From Ruminiclostridium papyrosolvens DSM 2782 (GTDB lineage: Bacteria; Bacillota; Clostridia; Acetivibrionales; DSM-1351), in assembly GCF_029318685.1 (NCBI RefSeq), contig NZ_CP119677.1, forward strand, positions 4,455,001-4,519,000: a DNA stretch of 64,000 nt. The letters are read 5' to 3'. A program made the position numbers and the translations under genes. The number at the start of each line of letters is the position of its first letter. Within the stretch, counting starts at the first letter, position 1. Positions 17,115-26,741 of this stretch are shown piece by piece. The notes beneath the pieces are model-generated. The model saw only the letters and a program-made list of their open reading frames with translations, was not told where the DNA came from and searched no databases.

Positions 17115-20100
17115 ATGCCAAGGAATATAAATATAAAAAAGGTTTTGGTAATAGGTTCAGGGCCTATCGTAATAGGTCAGGCGGCGGAGTTTGACTATTC
17201 CGGTACTCAAGCCTGCAAGTCCTTACGGGAAGAAGGTATTGAAGTTGTTCTGATTAACAGTAATCCGGCAACAATTATGACAGATACCCAATCAGCTGAT
17301 AAGGTATATATTGAACCCATTACTCTGGAATTTGTTAAGAAAATCATATACAAGGAAAAGCCTGATGGAATTCTTGCTTCACTTGGCGGTCAAACAGGAC
17401 TTAACATGGCTGTTGAACTGGCTGAAGACGGAATTATTGATGAGCTTAACATAGAACTTCTGGGAACTTCCCTCTCCTCTATAAAAAAGGCTGAGGACAG
17501 AGAGCTTTTCAAAGAGACAATGCAAGAAATTGACGAAAAGGTTGCCCCAAGTAAAATTGTAACAACCATGCAGGATGCTATTGATTTTGCAGAAGAAATC
17601 GGCTTCCCTATTATTATAAGGCCCGCGTATACACTGGGAGGCTCCGGTGGCGGAATTGCAAATACTATGGAGGAATTCAAATATATTTGCGGTAAAGGCC
17701 TCAAACTCAGTATGATTAGTCAGGTTCTCCTTGAACAGAGCGTTGCAGGCTGGAAGGAAATTGAATACGAGGTAATGCGTGACAGCAACGATAACTGTAT
17801 TATTATATGTAATATGGAAAACTTTGATCCTGTTGGAGTACATACAGGAGACAGTATTGTTGTCGCTCCCAGCCAGACCCTGTCTGACGTTGAATATCAG
17901 ATGCTGAGAACAGCTTCCATAAAGATAATAAGAGCTTTGGATATAAAGGGAGGCTGCAACATACAGTTTGCTTTAAATCCGGACAGCTTTGAGTATGTTG
18001 TTATAGAGGTAAATCCAAGAGTAAGCCGTTCAAGTGCATTGGCATCAAAGGCTACCGGATATCCAATTGCCAGAGTTACTGCAAAAATAGCTATCGGAAT
18101 GACACTGGACGAAATAAAGAACTCCGTTACAAAAACCACCAGTGCGTGCTTTGAGCCGTCTTTGGACTATGTTGTAACTAAAGTCCCCCGCTGGCCTTTT
18201 GATAAGTTCGCCAATGCCGACAGAAGCCTTGGAACACAGATGAAGGCTACCGGAGAGGTTATGGCCATCGGACGTACCTTTGAGGAATCCCTGCTTAAAG
18301 CAATCGACTCTCTTGATATAAAGTTTAATTATCAGTTGGGGCTCAGCCTGTTTGACAGCATGAGCCGAGAAGACCTTGTTGAATATATAAAGCACCCCAG
18401 TGACCAGAGAATGTTTGCGATTTGCAAAGCCATACAAAAGGGCGTTTCAGCAGGTGAAATAGTCAGAATTACAAAAATTGACGACTTCTTTATAAGAAAG
18501 CTAAAAAAGATTGTAAGACTGGGAGAAGAAATAACAAATGCAGGTATTGCATGGCTTGATTATGATTTATATGCTAAGGCAAAGAAAATAGGTTTTGGTG
18601 ATTCCTATATAGCCAATCTTGCCAACGTACCTCTTGAAAAAATACTTGAATTAAGACAAAAGTACCCTATCAACCCTGTTTACAAAATTGTTGATACCTG
18701 TGCAGGTGAGTTTGAAGCCGCTACTCCTTACTATTACTCAACCTATGAGGATAGAGACGATGTTGAGGTTACTACAGGTGATAAGGTTCTGGTTATAGGC
18801 TCAGGCCCAATAAGAATTGGTCAGGGTATAGAATTCGACTATTGCAGCGTACATTCCGTTGAAACCCTTAAACAAATGGGAATTGAATCAATTATTATTA
18901 ATAATAATCCCGAAACTGTAAGCACGGACTTTGATACCTCCGACAAGCTGTATTTTGAACCCCTTACCAAGGAATGTGTTCTGGATATTATTGAAAAGGA
19001 AAAACCCCTTGGTGTTATTGTTCAATTCGGAGGTCAGACTGCAATAAATCTGGCCGAAACACTGCATCAGGAAGGTGTTAATATTCTCGGAACCTCAGTT
19101 CACAGTATTGATGTTGCCGAAGACAGGGATAAATTTTTAAAGCTTCTGGAATCTTTGGATATTCCTATTCCAGAAGGTAATACAGCTTTTTCCTTTCAAC
19201 ACTCAAAGGAGATTGCCAATAAAATAGGTTATCCCGTTCTGGTAAGGCCATCCTACGTACTTGGAGGCCGTGCCATGGAAATTGTATATAATGACAAAAC
19301 TCTTGAAGAGTATATCACTATGGCTTCGGAAATTTCCTCTGAACATCCTATTCTAATTGACAAATATGTAGTTGGTAAAGAAATGGAAGTTGATGGGATA
19401 TGTGACGAAAATGAAGTTCTTATTCCCGGAATCATGGAGCATATAGAACGTGCAGGAGTTCACTCAGGAGACAGTATTGCTGTTTATCCTCCGAGAAATC
19501 TTTCCCAAAAGGTAAAAGATACTATCGAGGACTATACCATTCGACTTGCCAAGGCTATGAAAGTAAAAGGTTTGTTTAATATACAATTCGTTATGGACAG
19601 CAATGAAAAAGTGTATGTAATTGAGGTTAATCCCCGTGCCAGCAGAACTGTACCTATAATGAGCAAGATAACGGGTATTCCTATGGTAGGTGTAGCCACC
19701 AAGTTAATTATGGGCAAGACACTAAAAGAATTGGGTTATAAAAACGGCCTTGCTAAAGAAACCGATTTTTATGCAGTAAAAGCACCTGTATTTTCATTTG
19801 CAAAGCTGACTACAGTTGATACGTTCCTAGGGCCGGAAATGAAGTCTACGGGTGAGGTTATGGGTGTTGACAAGGATTACTACAATGCATTGTACAAGGC
19901 TGTAGCTGCTTCAGGTACTAAAATACCCTCCGGCGGAAATGTACTCTTGTCTGTTGCGGACAGGGATAAAACCGAGTGCCGTGATATAGCCAATAAGTTG
20001 CTTGAGCTTGGATTTAAACTGTCAGCTACCAAAGGAACTTACGAGGCATTGAAGCATGCAAACCTTCCTGTTGAACTTATTGAAGAAGAAAAAGTTCTGG

Positions 20101-20327
20101 ATTTGATTAAGGAAGATAAAATAACACTGGTAATTAATACTCCTACAAGAGGTAAAATGCCTGAAAGAAAAGGGTTTGTCTTAAGAAGAACCGCAATGGA
20201 ATACAATATTCCGTGCATAACTTCTCTTGATACGACCAATGCAGTTTTAAGCATTCTGGAGCGTCTTATAGCAGACAACAAGGCAGACGTTTATGCCCTT
20301 GATGAATATTCGATATATAGAGGATAA
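17115..20327 (+). CDS. carB: Carbamoyl-phosphate synthase large subunit
   Basis: A 1070-residue, full-length CarB with the expected internal duplication. Each half has a nucleotide-binding segment ([20 protein letters not shown] near residue 9 and [19 protein letters not shown] near residue 556), an ATP-grasp domain ([12 protein letters not shown] and [12 protein letters not shown]), and EVNPR catalytic segments. The last 130 residues form the allosteric MGS-like domain. The start at 17115 follows GGAGG at 8 bases; the open frame extends upstream to 17064 without a site. It makes carbamoyl phosphate from bicarbonate, ammonia and two ATP. The downstream argF consumes the product. Confidence 0.97.
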   Translation: MPRNINIKKVLVIGSGPIVIGQAAEFDYSGTQACKSLREEGIEVVLINSNPATIMTDTQSADKVYIEPITLEFVKKIIYKEKPDGILASLGGQTGLNMAVELAEDGIIDELNIELLGTSLSSIKKAEDRELFKETMQEIDEKVAPSKIVTTMQDAIDFAEEIGFPIIIRPAYTLGGSGGGIANTMEEFKYICGKGLKLSMISQVLLEQSVAGWKEIEYEVMRDSNDNCIIICNMENFDPVGVHTGDSIVVAPSQTLSDVEYQMLRTASIKIIRALDIKGGCNIQFALNPDSFEYVVIEVNPRVSRSSALASKATGYPIARVTAKIAIGMTLDEIKNSVTKTTSACFEPSLDYVVTKVPRWPFDKFANADRSLGTQMKATGEVMAIGRTFEESLLKAIDSLDIKFNYQLGLSLFDSMSREDLVEYIKHPSDQRMFAICKAIQKGVSAGEIVRITKIDDFFIRKLKKIVRLGEEITNAGIAWLDYDLYAKAKKIGFGDSYIANLANVPLEKILELRQKYPINPVYKIVDTCAGEFEAATPYYYSTYEDRDDVEVTTGDKVLVIGSGPIRIGQGIEFDYCSVHSVETLKQMGIESIIINNNPETVSTDFDTSDKLYFEPLTKECVLDIIEKEKPLGVIVQFGGQTAINLAETLHQEGVNILGTSVHSIDVAEDRDKFLKLLESLDIPIPEGNTAFSFQHSKEIANKIGYPVLVRPSYVLGGRAMEIVYNDKTLEEYITMASEISSEHPILIDKYVVGKEMEVDGICDENEVLIPGIMEHIERAGVHSGDSIAVYPPRNLSQKVKDTIEDYTIRLAKAMKVKGLFNIQFVMDSNEKVYVIEVNPRASRTVPIMSKITGIPMVGVATKLIMGKTLKELGYKNGLAKETDFYAVKAPVFSFAKLTTVDTFLGPEMKSTGEVMGVDKDYYNALYKAVAASGTKIPSGGNVLLSVADRDKTECRDIANKLLELGFKLSATKGTYEALKHANLPVELIEEEKVLDLIKEDKITLVINTPTRGKMPERKGFVLRRTAMEYNIPCITSLDTTNAVLSILERLIADNKADVYALDEYSIYRG

Positions 20328-20354
20328 AATCTATTTTATGGAGGTAATATTGTT

Positions 20355-21272
20355 ATGAAACATTTATTAAGTCTTAATGATTTAAGCACTGATGAAATAC
20401 ATGATTTACTAAAACTATCCGAAAAGCTTAAAAGACAGACAAAGGAAGGGGTACAGCACCACCTTCTAAAGGGCAAGACCCTTGGAATGATTTTCACAAA
20501 GTCATCCACCAGAACCAGAGTTTCTTTTGAAGTAGGTATGTATCAACTGGGTGGGTACTCCCTCTTTTTAAGCTCAAATGATATACAGCTTGGCAGGGGT
20601 GAATCAATTTTTGATACTGCTAATGTTCTGTCCCGTTATATAGACGGAATTATGATAAGAACCTTCAAGCAAAGCGACGTTGAAGACCTTGCAAAGTATG
20701 GAACTATCCCGGTAATAAACGGTCTGACTGACGAAATGCATCCATGTCAGATACTTGCAGACTTGCTGACTGTTTATGAGCACAAAGGGAAACTTGAAGG
20801 TCTGAAGCTTGCATATATAGGTGACGGAAATAATGTTGCCCATTCCCTTTTGCATGGCTGTGCAAAAACCGGAATGGACATTGCAATAGCTTCTCCTAAA
20901 GGCTACGAATGTGACAGCAGATACGTGGATGAAGCAAAAGAAGCTGCAAAGGCCAGTGGTTCCAAGATAGTACTAACTCAAGACCCTGTTGAGGCAATTG
21001 CCAATGCAGACGTTGTCTATGCTGATACCTGGATAAGCATGGGTCAGGAAGAGCAAAAGGAAGAAAAACTTAATATATTCATGCCTTATCAGATTAATTC
21101 ACAGTTGTTTGCTAAAGCAAAGGAAGACGCTATATTCCTTCACTGCCTGCCGGCATACAGAGGCTACGAAGTGACTGAGGACGTCATAGATGGTGCTCAA
21201 TCTGTTATTTTCGATGAAGCAGAAAATCGTCTCCACGCTCAAAAGGCAGTAATGGCAACCCTGATGGGTTAA
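20355..21272 (+). CDS. argF: Ornithine carbamoyltransferase
   Basis: A 305-residue enzyme joining carbamoyl phosphate and ornithine to citrulline. The carbamoyl-phosphate motif STRTR, the catalytic HPCQ and the ornithine-binding FLHCLPA are all intact, as are SMGQE and the DGNNVAHS segment. Location after carAB in an arginine-regulated unit supports the anabolic role over a catabolic arginine-deiminase one (no arcA or arcC nearby). GGAGG precedes the ATG, and the gene is 27 bases after carB. argG and argH are not in the window. Confidence 0.96.
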   Translation: MKHLLSLNDLSTDEIHDLLKLSEKLKRQTKEGVQHHLLKGKTLGMIFTKSSTRTRVSFEVGMYQLGGYSLFLSSNDIQLGRGESIFDTANVLSRYIDGIMIRTFKQSDVEDLAKYGTIPVINGLTDEMHPCQILADLLTVYEHKGKLEGLKLAYIGDGNNVAHSLLHGCAKTGMDIAIASPKGYECDSRYVDEAKEAAKASGSKIVLTQDPVEAIANADVVYADTWISMGQEEQKEEKLNIFMPYQINSQLFAKAKEDAIFLHCLPAYRGYEVTEDVIDGAQSVIFDEAENRLHAQKAVMATLMG

Positions 21273-21292
21273 AATCAGAATGAGGGAGCAAC

Positions 21293-21769
21293 ATGAATTA
21301 TTCATTTATTATCAGAAAAGCTACTATAGAAGATGCTCCTGCTATTGCAACTATTATACAGGAATCCTTTAAAAAATATATGCAGGATACAGGTTTATCT
21401 GTAATGATGGATGCTTTAACAGAAAGTATAGATACTATAGAAGCGGACATTGCTGAAAAAGAAGTTTATATAGCCCTTATTGACAATAATCCGGTAGGCA
21501 CTATAAGGATTAAGATAATGCCGGATAAATCAGCATATATAAGCCGTTTTGGAGTCATGCTTGATTATCACAATATAGGTATTGGTAAATCCCTTATGAA
21601 CCTTGCAGATAAGATTTTAATGCATAATGGGGTAAAAAAGGTAAGCCTGCACACTGCTTCAAAATATCGCGACCTTATTCGCTTCTATTACGGCAGAGGG
21701 TTTTACATAGAATCAACCAGTACTGACAGGGGCTACATAAGAGCCTTGTTGGTAAAAGAATATATTTAG
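21293..21769 (+). CDS. GNAT N-acetyltransferase, last gene of the arg operon
   Basis: A 158-residue acetyltransferase of the GNAT fold. It has an N-terminal strand IRKATIEDAPAIATII, a central strand VYIALIDNNPVGTIRI, the acetyl-CoA-binding segment near HNIGIGKSLMNLA (a variant of the Q/RxxGxG/A loop) and a C-terminal FYYGRGFYI. It follows argF by 20 bases with GAGGGAG upstream and is ended by a strong hairpin, so it is co-transcribed with the arginine genes. The substrate is unknown. N-acetylglutamate synthesis is a tempting idea from the context, but the gene could equally be a passenger. Confidence 0.8.
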   Translation: MNYSFIIRKATIEDAPAIATIIQESFKKYMQDTGLSVMMDALTESIDTIEADIAEKEVYIALIDNNPVGTIRIKIMPDKSAYISRFGVMLDYHNIGIGKSLMNLADKILMHNGVKKVSLHTASKYRDLIRFYYGRGFYIESTSTDRGYIRALLVKEYI

Positions 21770-21786
21770 TCTGTATATAAATTTAA

Positions 21787-21828
21787 GGGTGCATAAAAGT
21801 CAGAAAACTTTTATGCACCCTCTTTTGT
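21787..21828. terminator. Strong terminator ending the arg operon, shared with the convergent SPOCS gene
   Basis: A perfect 14-bp stem (GGGTGCATAAAAGT and its complement) with a 6-base loop is followed by TCTTTTGTTT. It lies between convergent genes and probably works in both directions. Confidence 0.9.
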
Positions 21829-21839
21829 TTATTTAATTT

Positions 21840-22442
21840 TTACGGACATATATTACATTTTTCAGGTTTAACTGTTATTTGTATATGCCTTAGTACTTTA
21901 AGGTCTATCTTTACAATAACCTTTTCTCTTAATTTTCTATACTGGGTAACCGGGCCTTTCTCACAAATTGGATCTTCCAGAATATCTATTTCGCAAGAAT
22001 CTTCTGCACCTGCATATTCTATTTCAAAATCGTCACCGGGGCAAGCTCCGGGAACTTCTATAAAACATGCAAATGGTATATTAACTGCAACATGCCTTAC
22101 ATCTCCGTAATAGCTGTCGTATTTCTGATAACAGTAATAAAAATCGCTTTTACCTTCGTAAGTTTTGTAGTTTATATTCTTATGCAGAACACCGTTAATA
22201 AGAACCTTGTTTTTACATACGTGTACTATTAGGTCTCTTACCTCTTTGTGAATATCCTTGATTTCAACAGCGGGATACTGCTCTGGGAATGGAATAACAC
22301 ACTCCACTAAGGTTTGACAGCTGTTTCTACCAATAACCTCAGGTACTTTAATACACTTTTCACCAAATTTTTTTCCTCCGTCATAATCAAAATCTTCACC
22401 GCCACAGCACTGGCTTTTCTTACTAATTTCAAATTGTGACAT
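21840..22442 (-). CDS. SPOCS/DUF3794 domain protein
   Basis: A 200-residue Cys-rich protein. Residues about 45-150 carry the DUF3794/SPOCS pattern: PFPEQYPAVEIKDIHKEV, then VLINGVLHKNINYKT, then VAVNIPFACFIEVPGACPGD. This domain occurs in SipL, which tethers spore-coat morphogenetic proteins in clostridia, and in other spore or surface proteins. There is no LysM domain here, so it is not SipL itself. The Cys pairs at the N terminus (QCCGG) and C terminus (KCNICP) suggest cross-linking in the coat. AAAGGA precedes the ATG. A spore-coat role is an inference from the family. Confidence 0.8.
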   Translation of the reverse strand: MSQFEISKKSQCCGGEDFDYDGGKKFGEKCIKVPEVIGRNSCQTLVECVIPFPEQYPAVEIKDIHKEVRDLIVHVCKNKVLINGVLHKNINYKTYEGKSDFYYCYQKYDSYYGDVRHVAVNIPFACFIEVPGACPGDDFEIEYAGAEDSCEIDILEDPICEKGPVTQYRKLREKVIVKIDLKVLRHIQITVKPEKCNICP

Positions 22443-22558
22443 TTTTTTAATCCTTTCTAAATTTTTTGTTCCTAATATATACTATTTTATGTACTATAAA
22501 AAGTTGCATTATGTAAACTGTTTTTTTACAAATTTTTTTATATTTTTTATGTTTTTTA

Positions 22559-22574
22559 TATAGGCATACCTATA
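22559..22574. promoter_or_regulatory. Small dyad upstream of cooS
   Basis: TATAGG-CATA-CCTATA is a perfect 6-bp inverted repeat about 70 bases before the cooS start, followed by the palindrome GCATATGC. It could be an operator for a redox- or CO-responsive regulator; no regulator gene lies alongside, so this is speculative. Confidence 0.25.
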
Positions 22575-22641
22575 GCTTATGCATATGCAAATCCAAAATT
22601 GAACAACATATATATGAAATTACAATTTAGGAGGCTTTTTA

Positions 22642-24774
22642 ATGTCAGACAAGGATATAAAAAACTCTTTTGAAAAAAGTGCTGAAACTATGAGGGGAGA
22701 TAAAACAACCTTCGGTTCAAAGCTTACAAAAGAAGACTCAAATGATCCCAACACTCACTCGGATATTCACAATCGTATCAGTATTGATTATGACAAGATT
22801 GAAAAATCTCCTTCAATGGAGGAGGTTCACAAGTGGCAAAGAGAGCACATTAAGAAAAATGACCAGTCCAAGGAAGGTTATCCTCTTAATGTTATTATCG
22901 ATCCTGCTATGCGAGAAATGTATCAGGTTGTCCACGACTCCGGAATGACCAATGTATTTGACAGGTTCAGTCAACAGCAGCCTATTCAATGTAAGTTCTG
23001 TATTGAAGGTCTTTCCTGTCAGCTCTGTGCTAACGGCCCCTGCCGTATTAATGACAAAGTACCCAGAGGAACCTGTGGTGTTGATGCACACACAATGGTA
23101 GCCAGAAACTTTATGTATCGTCATGTAACAATAGGAACTTCCGCAAATATTTTTCACTGTCATCAAGCCGCGCGAACTTTGAAAGCCGCCGGAGAACATC
23201 CTGATAGCGGACTTAAAATAAGAGACCCTGAAAAGTTAAAGAAATATGCCGATATGGCAGGTCTAAACGCAAACCAGCCTATTGATAAACTGGCAATTGA
23301 GTTTGCCACGTGGGTTATGGATGATATCCATGCTCCCTACCATATTCCCTCAAAGGCCGTAGAAGCCTTTGCTCCTGCTCAGCGCAAGGAGCTTTGGAAC
23401 AAGCTGGGTTTGTTCCCCGGAGGCGGTTACAGCGAAGTTGCTTATGCTCAGACACGTTGTATGACAAACTTTACTTCAGACCCCGTTGAATTTCTTTTAA
23501 ACAGCGTACGTCTTGGTGTAGCAAATGAATATCAGGGACTATTTCTCTTGGACATTATACAAGAAATCCTTATGGGAACTCAGGAAATTGCTCAAAAGAA
23601 ACAGAACATGGGACTGCTGAAGGATAACATGATAAATGTTGTTACAAACGGACATATGCCATTGCTTGCTCATGTTGCAATTGACTTAGCATCAACGGAT
23701 GAGTGGCAGCAAAAAGCAAAAGCAGCGGGTGCTGATGGAATTCAGATACTGGGCCATGTCTGTGAAGGTCAGCAATTGATGAACTATGAGGGAACACACA
23801 ATCAGAAGGGTTACGGAGGGCAGGAAGGTGAATGGCTTTCACAGGAATATCTCCTTGCAACGGGAGTTGTTGACCTTTTCATGTTCGACTATAACTGTAC
23901 TGTAGCTACAATGCCTTTGTTTGCAAAGAGATTCGGTACAAAGCTTTTAAGTACCCACCCAGTTATACAGCTTCAGGGAACAGAAACTTTGGACTTCATT
24001 CCCGAGAAGATGAACCAGCAGGCTTCAAAAGCACTGGATATGGCAATTGATGCTTTCAAGCAGCGTAAATCAGAAAACAGAAAAACCTATATTCCCCCTC
24101 ATGTATCCGATTGTACAGTTGGTTTCAGTACCGAGCCAATCAGAAATGCTCTTGGAGGAAGCTTCGACCCTCTTATTGAGCAAATAGCAAACGGTAATAT
24201 CAGAGGTATTGCTACCATCGTTGGATGTACCACAGCCCGGTTTGGTCAGGGTGGAAGCAATATATTCAAGATAACAAAAGGACTTATTGCCAATAATATT
24301 CTTGTTCTTTCAGGCGGATGTACTTCTTCTGTAATGGAATATACCGGGTTAACAGACCCAAAGGCTGCCGACGAATGTGGCGAGGGTTTGAAGGCTGTCT
24401 GCAAACAGCTTGGTATCCCTCCTGTACTTTCATATGGTGCTTGTGTTGATATCGGTAAAATGACTCATACCGCAAAAGAGCTTGCAGATGCCCTAAAAGT
24501 GGATACAAATAAGCTTCCGTTGGTAATCGGCGCTCCTGAATACCTTGAACAAAAGGCTGTGGCAGACGCATGTACCGCTGTAGCTCTTGGCTGGCTTGTG
24601 CATATTGCCCCGGTACCTTCCATTACCGGAAGTGATGTAGTTGTAAAAACCCTAACAGAGACAACAGAGACCCTTGGTTTAGGTAAGGTAGTTGTAGAGC
24701 TTGATGCCGAGAAAACTGTTCAAATTTATGTTGACCATATTGAAAAGAAACGTAAAGAATTGGGCTTGAACTAA
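22642..24774 (+). CDS. cooS: Anaerobic Ni-Fe carbon-monoxide dehydrogenase, catalytic subunit
   Basis: A 710-residue CODH that interconverts CO and CO2 at a Ni-Fe-S C-cluster. The C-cluster ligands can be placed: H338, C374, C419, C529, C560, C601, with the catalytic lysine at K638. The B-cluster cysteines are C126, C129, C134 and C145. The D-cluster region differs from the common CX7C form: C117 and C120 form a CX2C pair, and the residue before C126 is Ser. The protein has an unusual N-terminal extension of about 80 residues. No acetyl-CoA synthase, ferredoxin (cooF), nickel chaperone (cooC) or hydrogenase genes are adjacent, so the physiological partner is unknown. GGAGG precedes the ATG. 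Confidence 0.93.
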   Translation: MSDKDIKNSFEKSAETMRGDKTTFGSKLTKEDSNDPNTHSDIHNRISIDYDKIEKSPSMEEVHKWQREHIKKNDQSKEGYPLNVIIDPAMREMYQVVHDSGMTNVFDRFSQQQPIQCKFCIEGLSCQLCANGPCRINDKVPRGTCGVDAHTMVARNFMYRHVTIGTSANIFHCHQAARTLKAAGEHPDSGLKIRDPEKLKKYADMAGLNANQPIDKLAIEFATWVMDDIHAPYHIPSKAVEAFAPAQRKELWNKLGLFPGGGYSEVAYAQTRCMTNFTSDPVEFLLNSVRLGVANEYQGLFLLDIIQEILMGTQEIAQKKQNMGLLKDNMINVVTNGHMPLLAHVAIDLASTDEWQQKAKAAGADGIQILGHVCEGQQLMNYEGTHNQKGYGGQEGEWLSQEYLLATGVVDLFMFDYNCTVATMPLFAKRFGTKLLSTHPVIQLQGTETLDFIPEKMNQQASKALDMAIDAFKQRKSENRKTYIPPHVSDCTVGFSTEPIRNALGGSFDPLIEQIANGNIRGIATIVGCTTARFGQGGSNIFKITKGLIANNILVLSGGCTSSVMEYTGLTDPKAADECGEGLKAVCKQLGIPPVLSYGACVDIGKMTHTAKELADALKVDTNKLPLVIGAPEYLEQKAVADACTAVALGWLVHIAPVPSITGSDVVVKTLTETTETLGLGKVVVELDAEKTVQIYVDHIEKKRKELGLN

Positions 24775-24782
24775 TACTGTGA

Positions 24783-24824
24783 AAACCGCTTAGCTTCATA
24801 TTGAATTTAAGCGGTTTTTATTTT
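24783..24824. terminator. Terminator after cooS
   Basis: AAACCGCTTA pairs with TAAGCGGTTT across a 15-base loop and is followed by TTATTTTC. The convergent yitT-type gene ends just beyond, so the hairpin probably serves both. Confidence 0.85.
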
Positions 24825-24827
24825 CAT

Positions 24828-25730
24828 TTACTTTGAAACAACTCCCGTAAACCCTTCTCCCATAACCTCTCTCACATCAGTCAGTATCATAAAAGCATTT
24901 TTATCAATCTCATGTACAATCTCTTTCAACTGTTGAACCTGTGTCCTTGCAGCTACACACAGCAGTACATTTTTATCCTTTCCCGAATAAACTCCTCTAC
25001 CCTTTAATTCGGTAACTCCCCTGTCAAGTTCTACAAGCAATCTCTGTGATATTTCGTCCTGCTTCTCTGAAATGATAAAAATAGCTCTGGCGTAGTCTAC
25101 ACCCTCAACAATAGCATCAATTACTTTAATAGTGATAAAAAGGCTTACAAGAGAATATAGCCCTATCAGAATACTGTTAAAGACAATAATAGCAAACATT
25201 ATTATTATGGCATCTATAGCAAGGAGCATTTGCCCTATAGTCAGACTGTGAAACAACTTGTTTAAAAGTTTTGCTGCCAGTTCAGTTCCTCCAGTGGTAG
25301 CATCCATCTTCAGAACAATCCCAAGTCCGATTCCACTTAAAAAACCTCCGATTATACTATATAGCAATATATCCGGAGCCATAGAGCTGGTTGTTCCGTT
25401 AAGTAAAAGTTTTTGAGCTATATTTCCCATATATTTTTCAGTTGCATCAATGATTACTGACAAAACAACCGTTCCATACAAAGTTCTTATGAAAAATTTT
25501 CTCCCTATAAACTTGTAACCCATGAGAAAAAGGGGTACATTAATTGCAAGCATTGTAATTCCTATACTTAGCTTTCCGTTTGTCAGATAATAGAGAACTG
25601 TTGCCAGTCCGCTGAGTCCGCCGGGTGCTATCTTGTATGGAACAAGAAATATATTTATTGCTAAAGCGGTTATTCCCGCACCAAAGGTTATCAGCAAATA
25701 ACTTTTAAGCGTTGACAGTACTTTTCCCAT
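24828..25730 (-). CDS. YitT family membrane protein (DUF161 plus DUF2179)
   Basis: About 300 residues. Five or so hydrophobic helices (residues about 10-210) include the family-typical AINIFLVPYKIAPGGLSG and KMDATTGGTELAAKLL segments, followed by a cytosolic C-terminal DUF2179 domain (IFIISEKQDEISQRLL, DRGVTELKGRGVYSGKDKNVLLCVA). Members are integral membrane proteins of unknown transport function. The ATG at 25728-25730 is preferred because the family begins close to this methionine; GGGAG lies 12 bases upstream, slightly far. The open frame extends to 25835, but the extra residues look non-coding. Confidence 0.85.
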   Translation of the reverse strand: MGKVLSTLKSYLLITFGAGITALAINIFLVPYKIAPGGLSGLATVLYYLTNGKLSIGITMLAINVPLFLMGYKFIGRKFFIRTLYGTVVLSVIIDATEKYMGNIAQKLLLNGTTSSMAPDILLYSIIGGFLSGIGLGIVLKMDATTGGTELAAKLLNKLFHSLTIGQMLLAIDAIIIMFAIIVFNSILIGLYSLVSLFITIKVIDAIVEGVDYARAIFIISEKQDEISQRLLVELDRGVTELKGRGVYSGKDKNVLLCVAARTQVQQLKEIVHEIDKNAFMILTDVREVMGEGFTGVVSK

Positions 25731-25934
25731 GTTTAACAACAACTCCCATCTGAATAAAGATAAAAACCCACATACATAATATATGTTTTTTTGAATTATA
25801 TAAACAGTTATTTTATTTATAAGAATATTATGCAACAGGTTTTTTCAAGGTAAATTGCACAACATTGACAAATAAATATAGATAATCTAAACTTTAAAGT
25901 GTTTTTAACAAACAATGGAGGTTATTTATTTTTT

Positions 25935-26678
25935 ATGAGGAAACTGGTTAATATAGCAGGAATTAATATAGATGATATAACTATGGAGCAGGCCGTCGAA
26001 AGAATTTATGAGTTTATTGAATCTGACCAAAATCATTCAATATATACTCCCAATGCAGAAATTATGATGGACGGAATTACAAACAAAGAGCTTAAAGAAA
26101 TTCTTAATACTGCAGACATGTTGGTTGCAGATGGTGCCGGAGTAGTGCTTGCCTCAAAAATATTAGGTAAAAGCGTTGCTGAAAAGGTTTCAGGTTTTGA
26201 TTTGGCTAAAAACCTCCTTATAGCTTCATCAAAAAGACCAATAAAATTCTTCCTGTTCGGTGCAAAGCCGGGAATACCCGAAAGGGCTAATGCCAATGTA
26301 ATATGTGATTATCCGGGAGCCGAAATCGTGGGTACCAGAAACGGCTATTTTTCACAGGAAGATGAAAATGATATAATCAACCAGATAAACGCTTCAGGAG
26401 CCGATGTTCTGTTTGTCTGCCTTGGAGCTCCCAAACAGGAACAGTGGATTCATCAGCACAAGGATCAGCTCAAGGTTAAAGTATGTATGGGTTTAGGCGG
26501 TACAATCGATATTCTGGCCGAAAATGTAAAGCTGGCACCTGACTTTTTCAGAAACCACGGTTTAGAATGGCTCTACAGACTATATAAAGAGCCATGGCGT
26601 TTCAAAAGAATGTTAAGACTTCCAAAATTCATACTTTATGTTTTGGGTGTAAAACTTGGATTAATTAAGGTTAAATAA
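25935..26678 (+). CDS. tagA: WecG/TagA/CpsF family glycosyltransferase
   Basis: A 247-residue GT26 enzyme. Diagnostic segments are YTPNAEIMMDG, ADGAGVVLASK, FLFGAKPGIPERA and VCLGAPKQEQWIHQH, then LGGTIDILA and the amphipathic C-terminal segment LEWLYRLYKEPWRFKRM that docks it on the membrane. TagA transfers N-acetylmannosamine to lipid-linked GlcNAc in wall teichoic acid or secondary cell-wall polymer synthesis. The UDP-ManNAc dehydrogenase gene at 33833 suggests ManNAc-type sugars are used in this organism. GGAGG lies 12 bases before the ATG at 25935. It is monocistronic, with a terminator directly after. Confidence 0.9.
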   Translation: MRKLVNIAGINIDDITMEQAVERIYEFIESDQNHSIYTPNAEIMMDGITNKELKEILNTADMLVADGAGVVLASKILGKSVAEKVSGFDLAKNLLIASSKRPIKFFLFGAKPGIPERANANVICDYPGAEIVGTRNGYFSQEDENDIINQINASGADVLFVCLGAPKQEQWIHQHKDQLKVKVCMGLGGTIDILAENVKLAPDFFRNHGLEWLYRLYKEPWRFKRMLRLPKFILYVLGVKLGLIKVK

Positions 26679-26680
26679 CT

Positions 26681-26726
26681 AAAACCTTCTGCCAAGAATG
26701 AATTTTATTTGGCAGAAGGTTTTTTA
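26681..26726. terminator. Bidirectional terminator after tagA
   Basis: AAAACCTTCTGCCAA pairs perfectly with TTGGCAGAAGGTTTT (15 bp), with T-rich sequence on the plus strand. The convergent oxidoreductase gene ends 16 bases on. Confidence 0.92.
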
Positions 26727-26741
26727 GTTTCTTCACACAAC

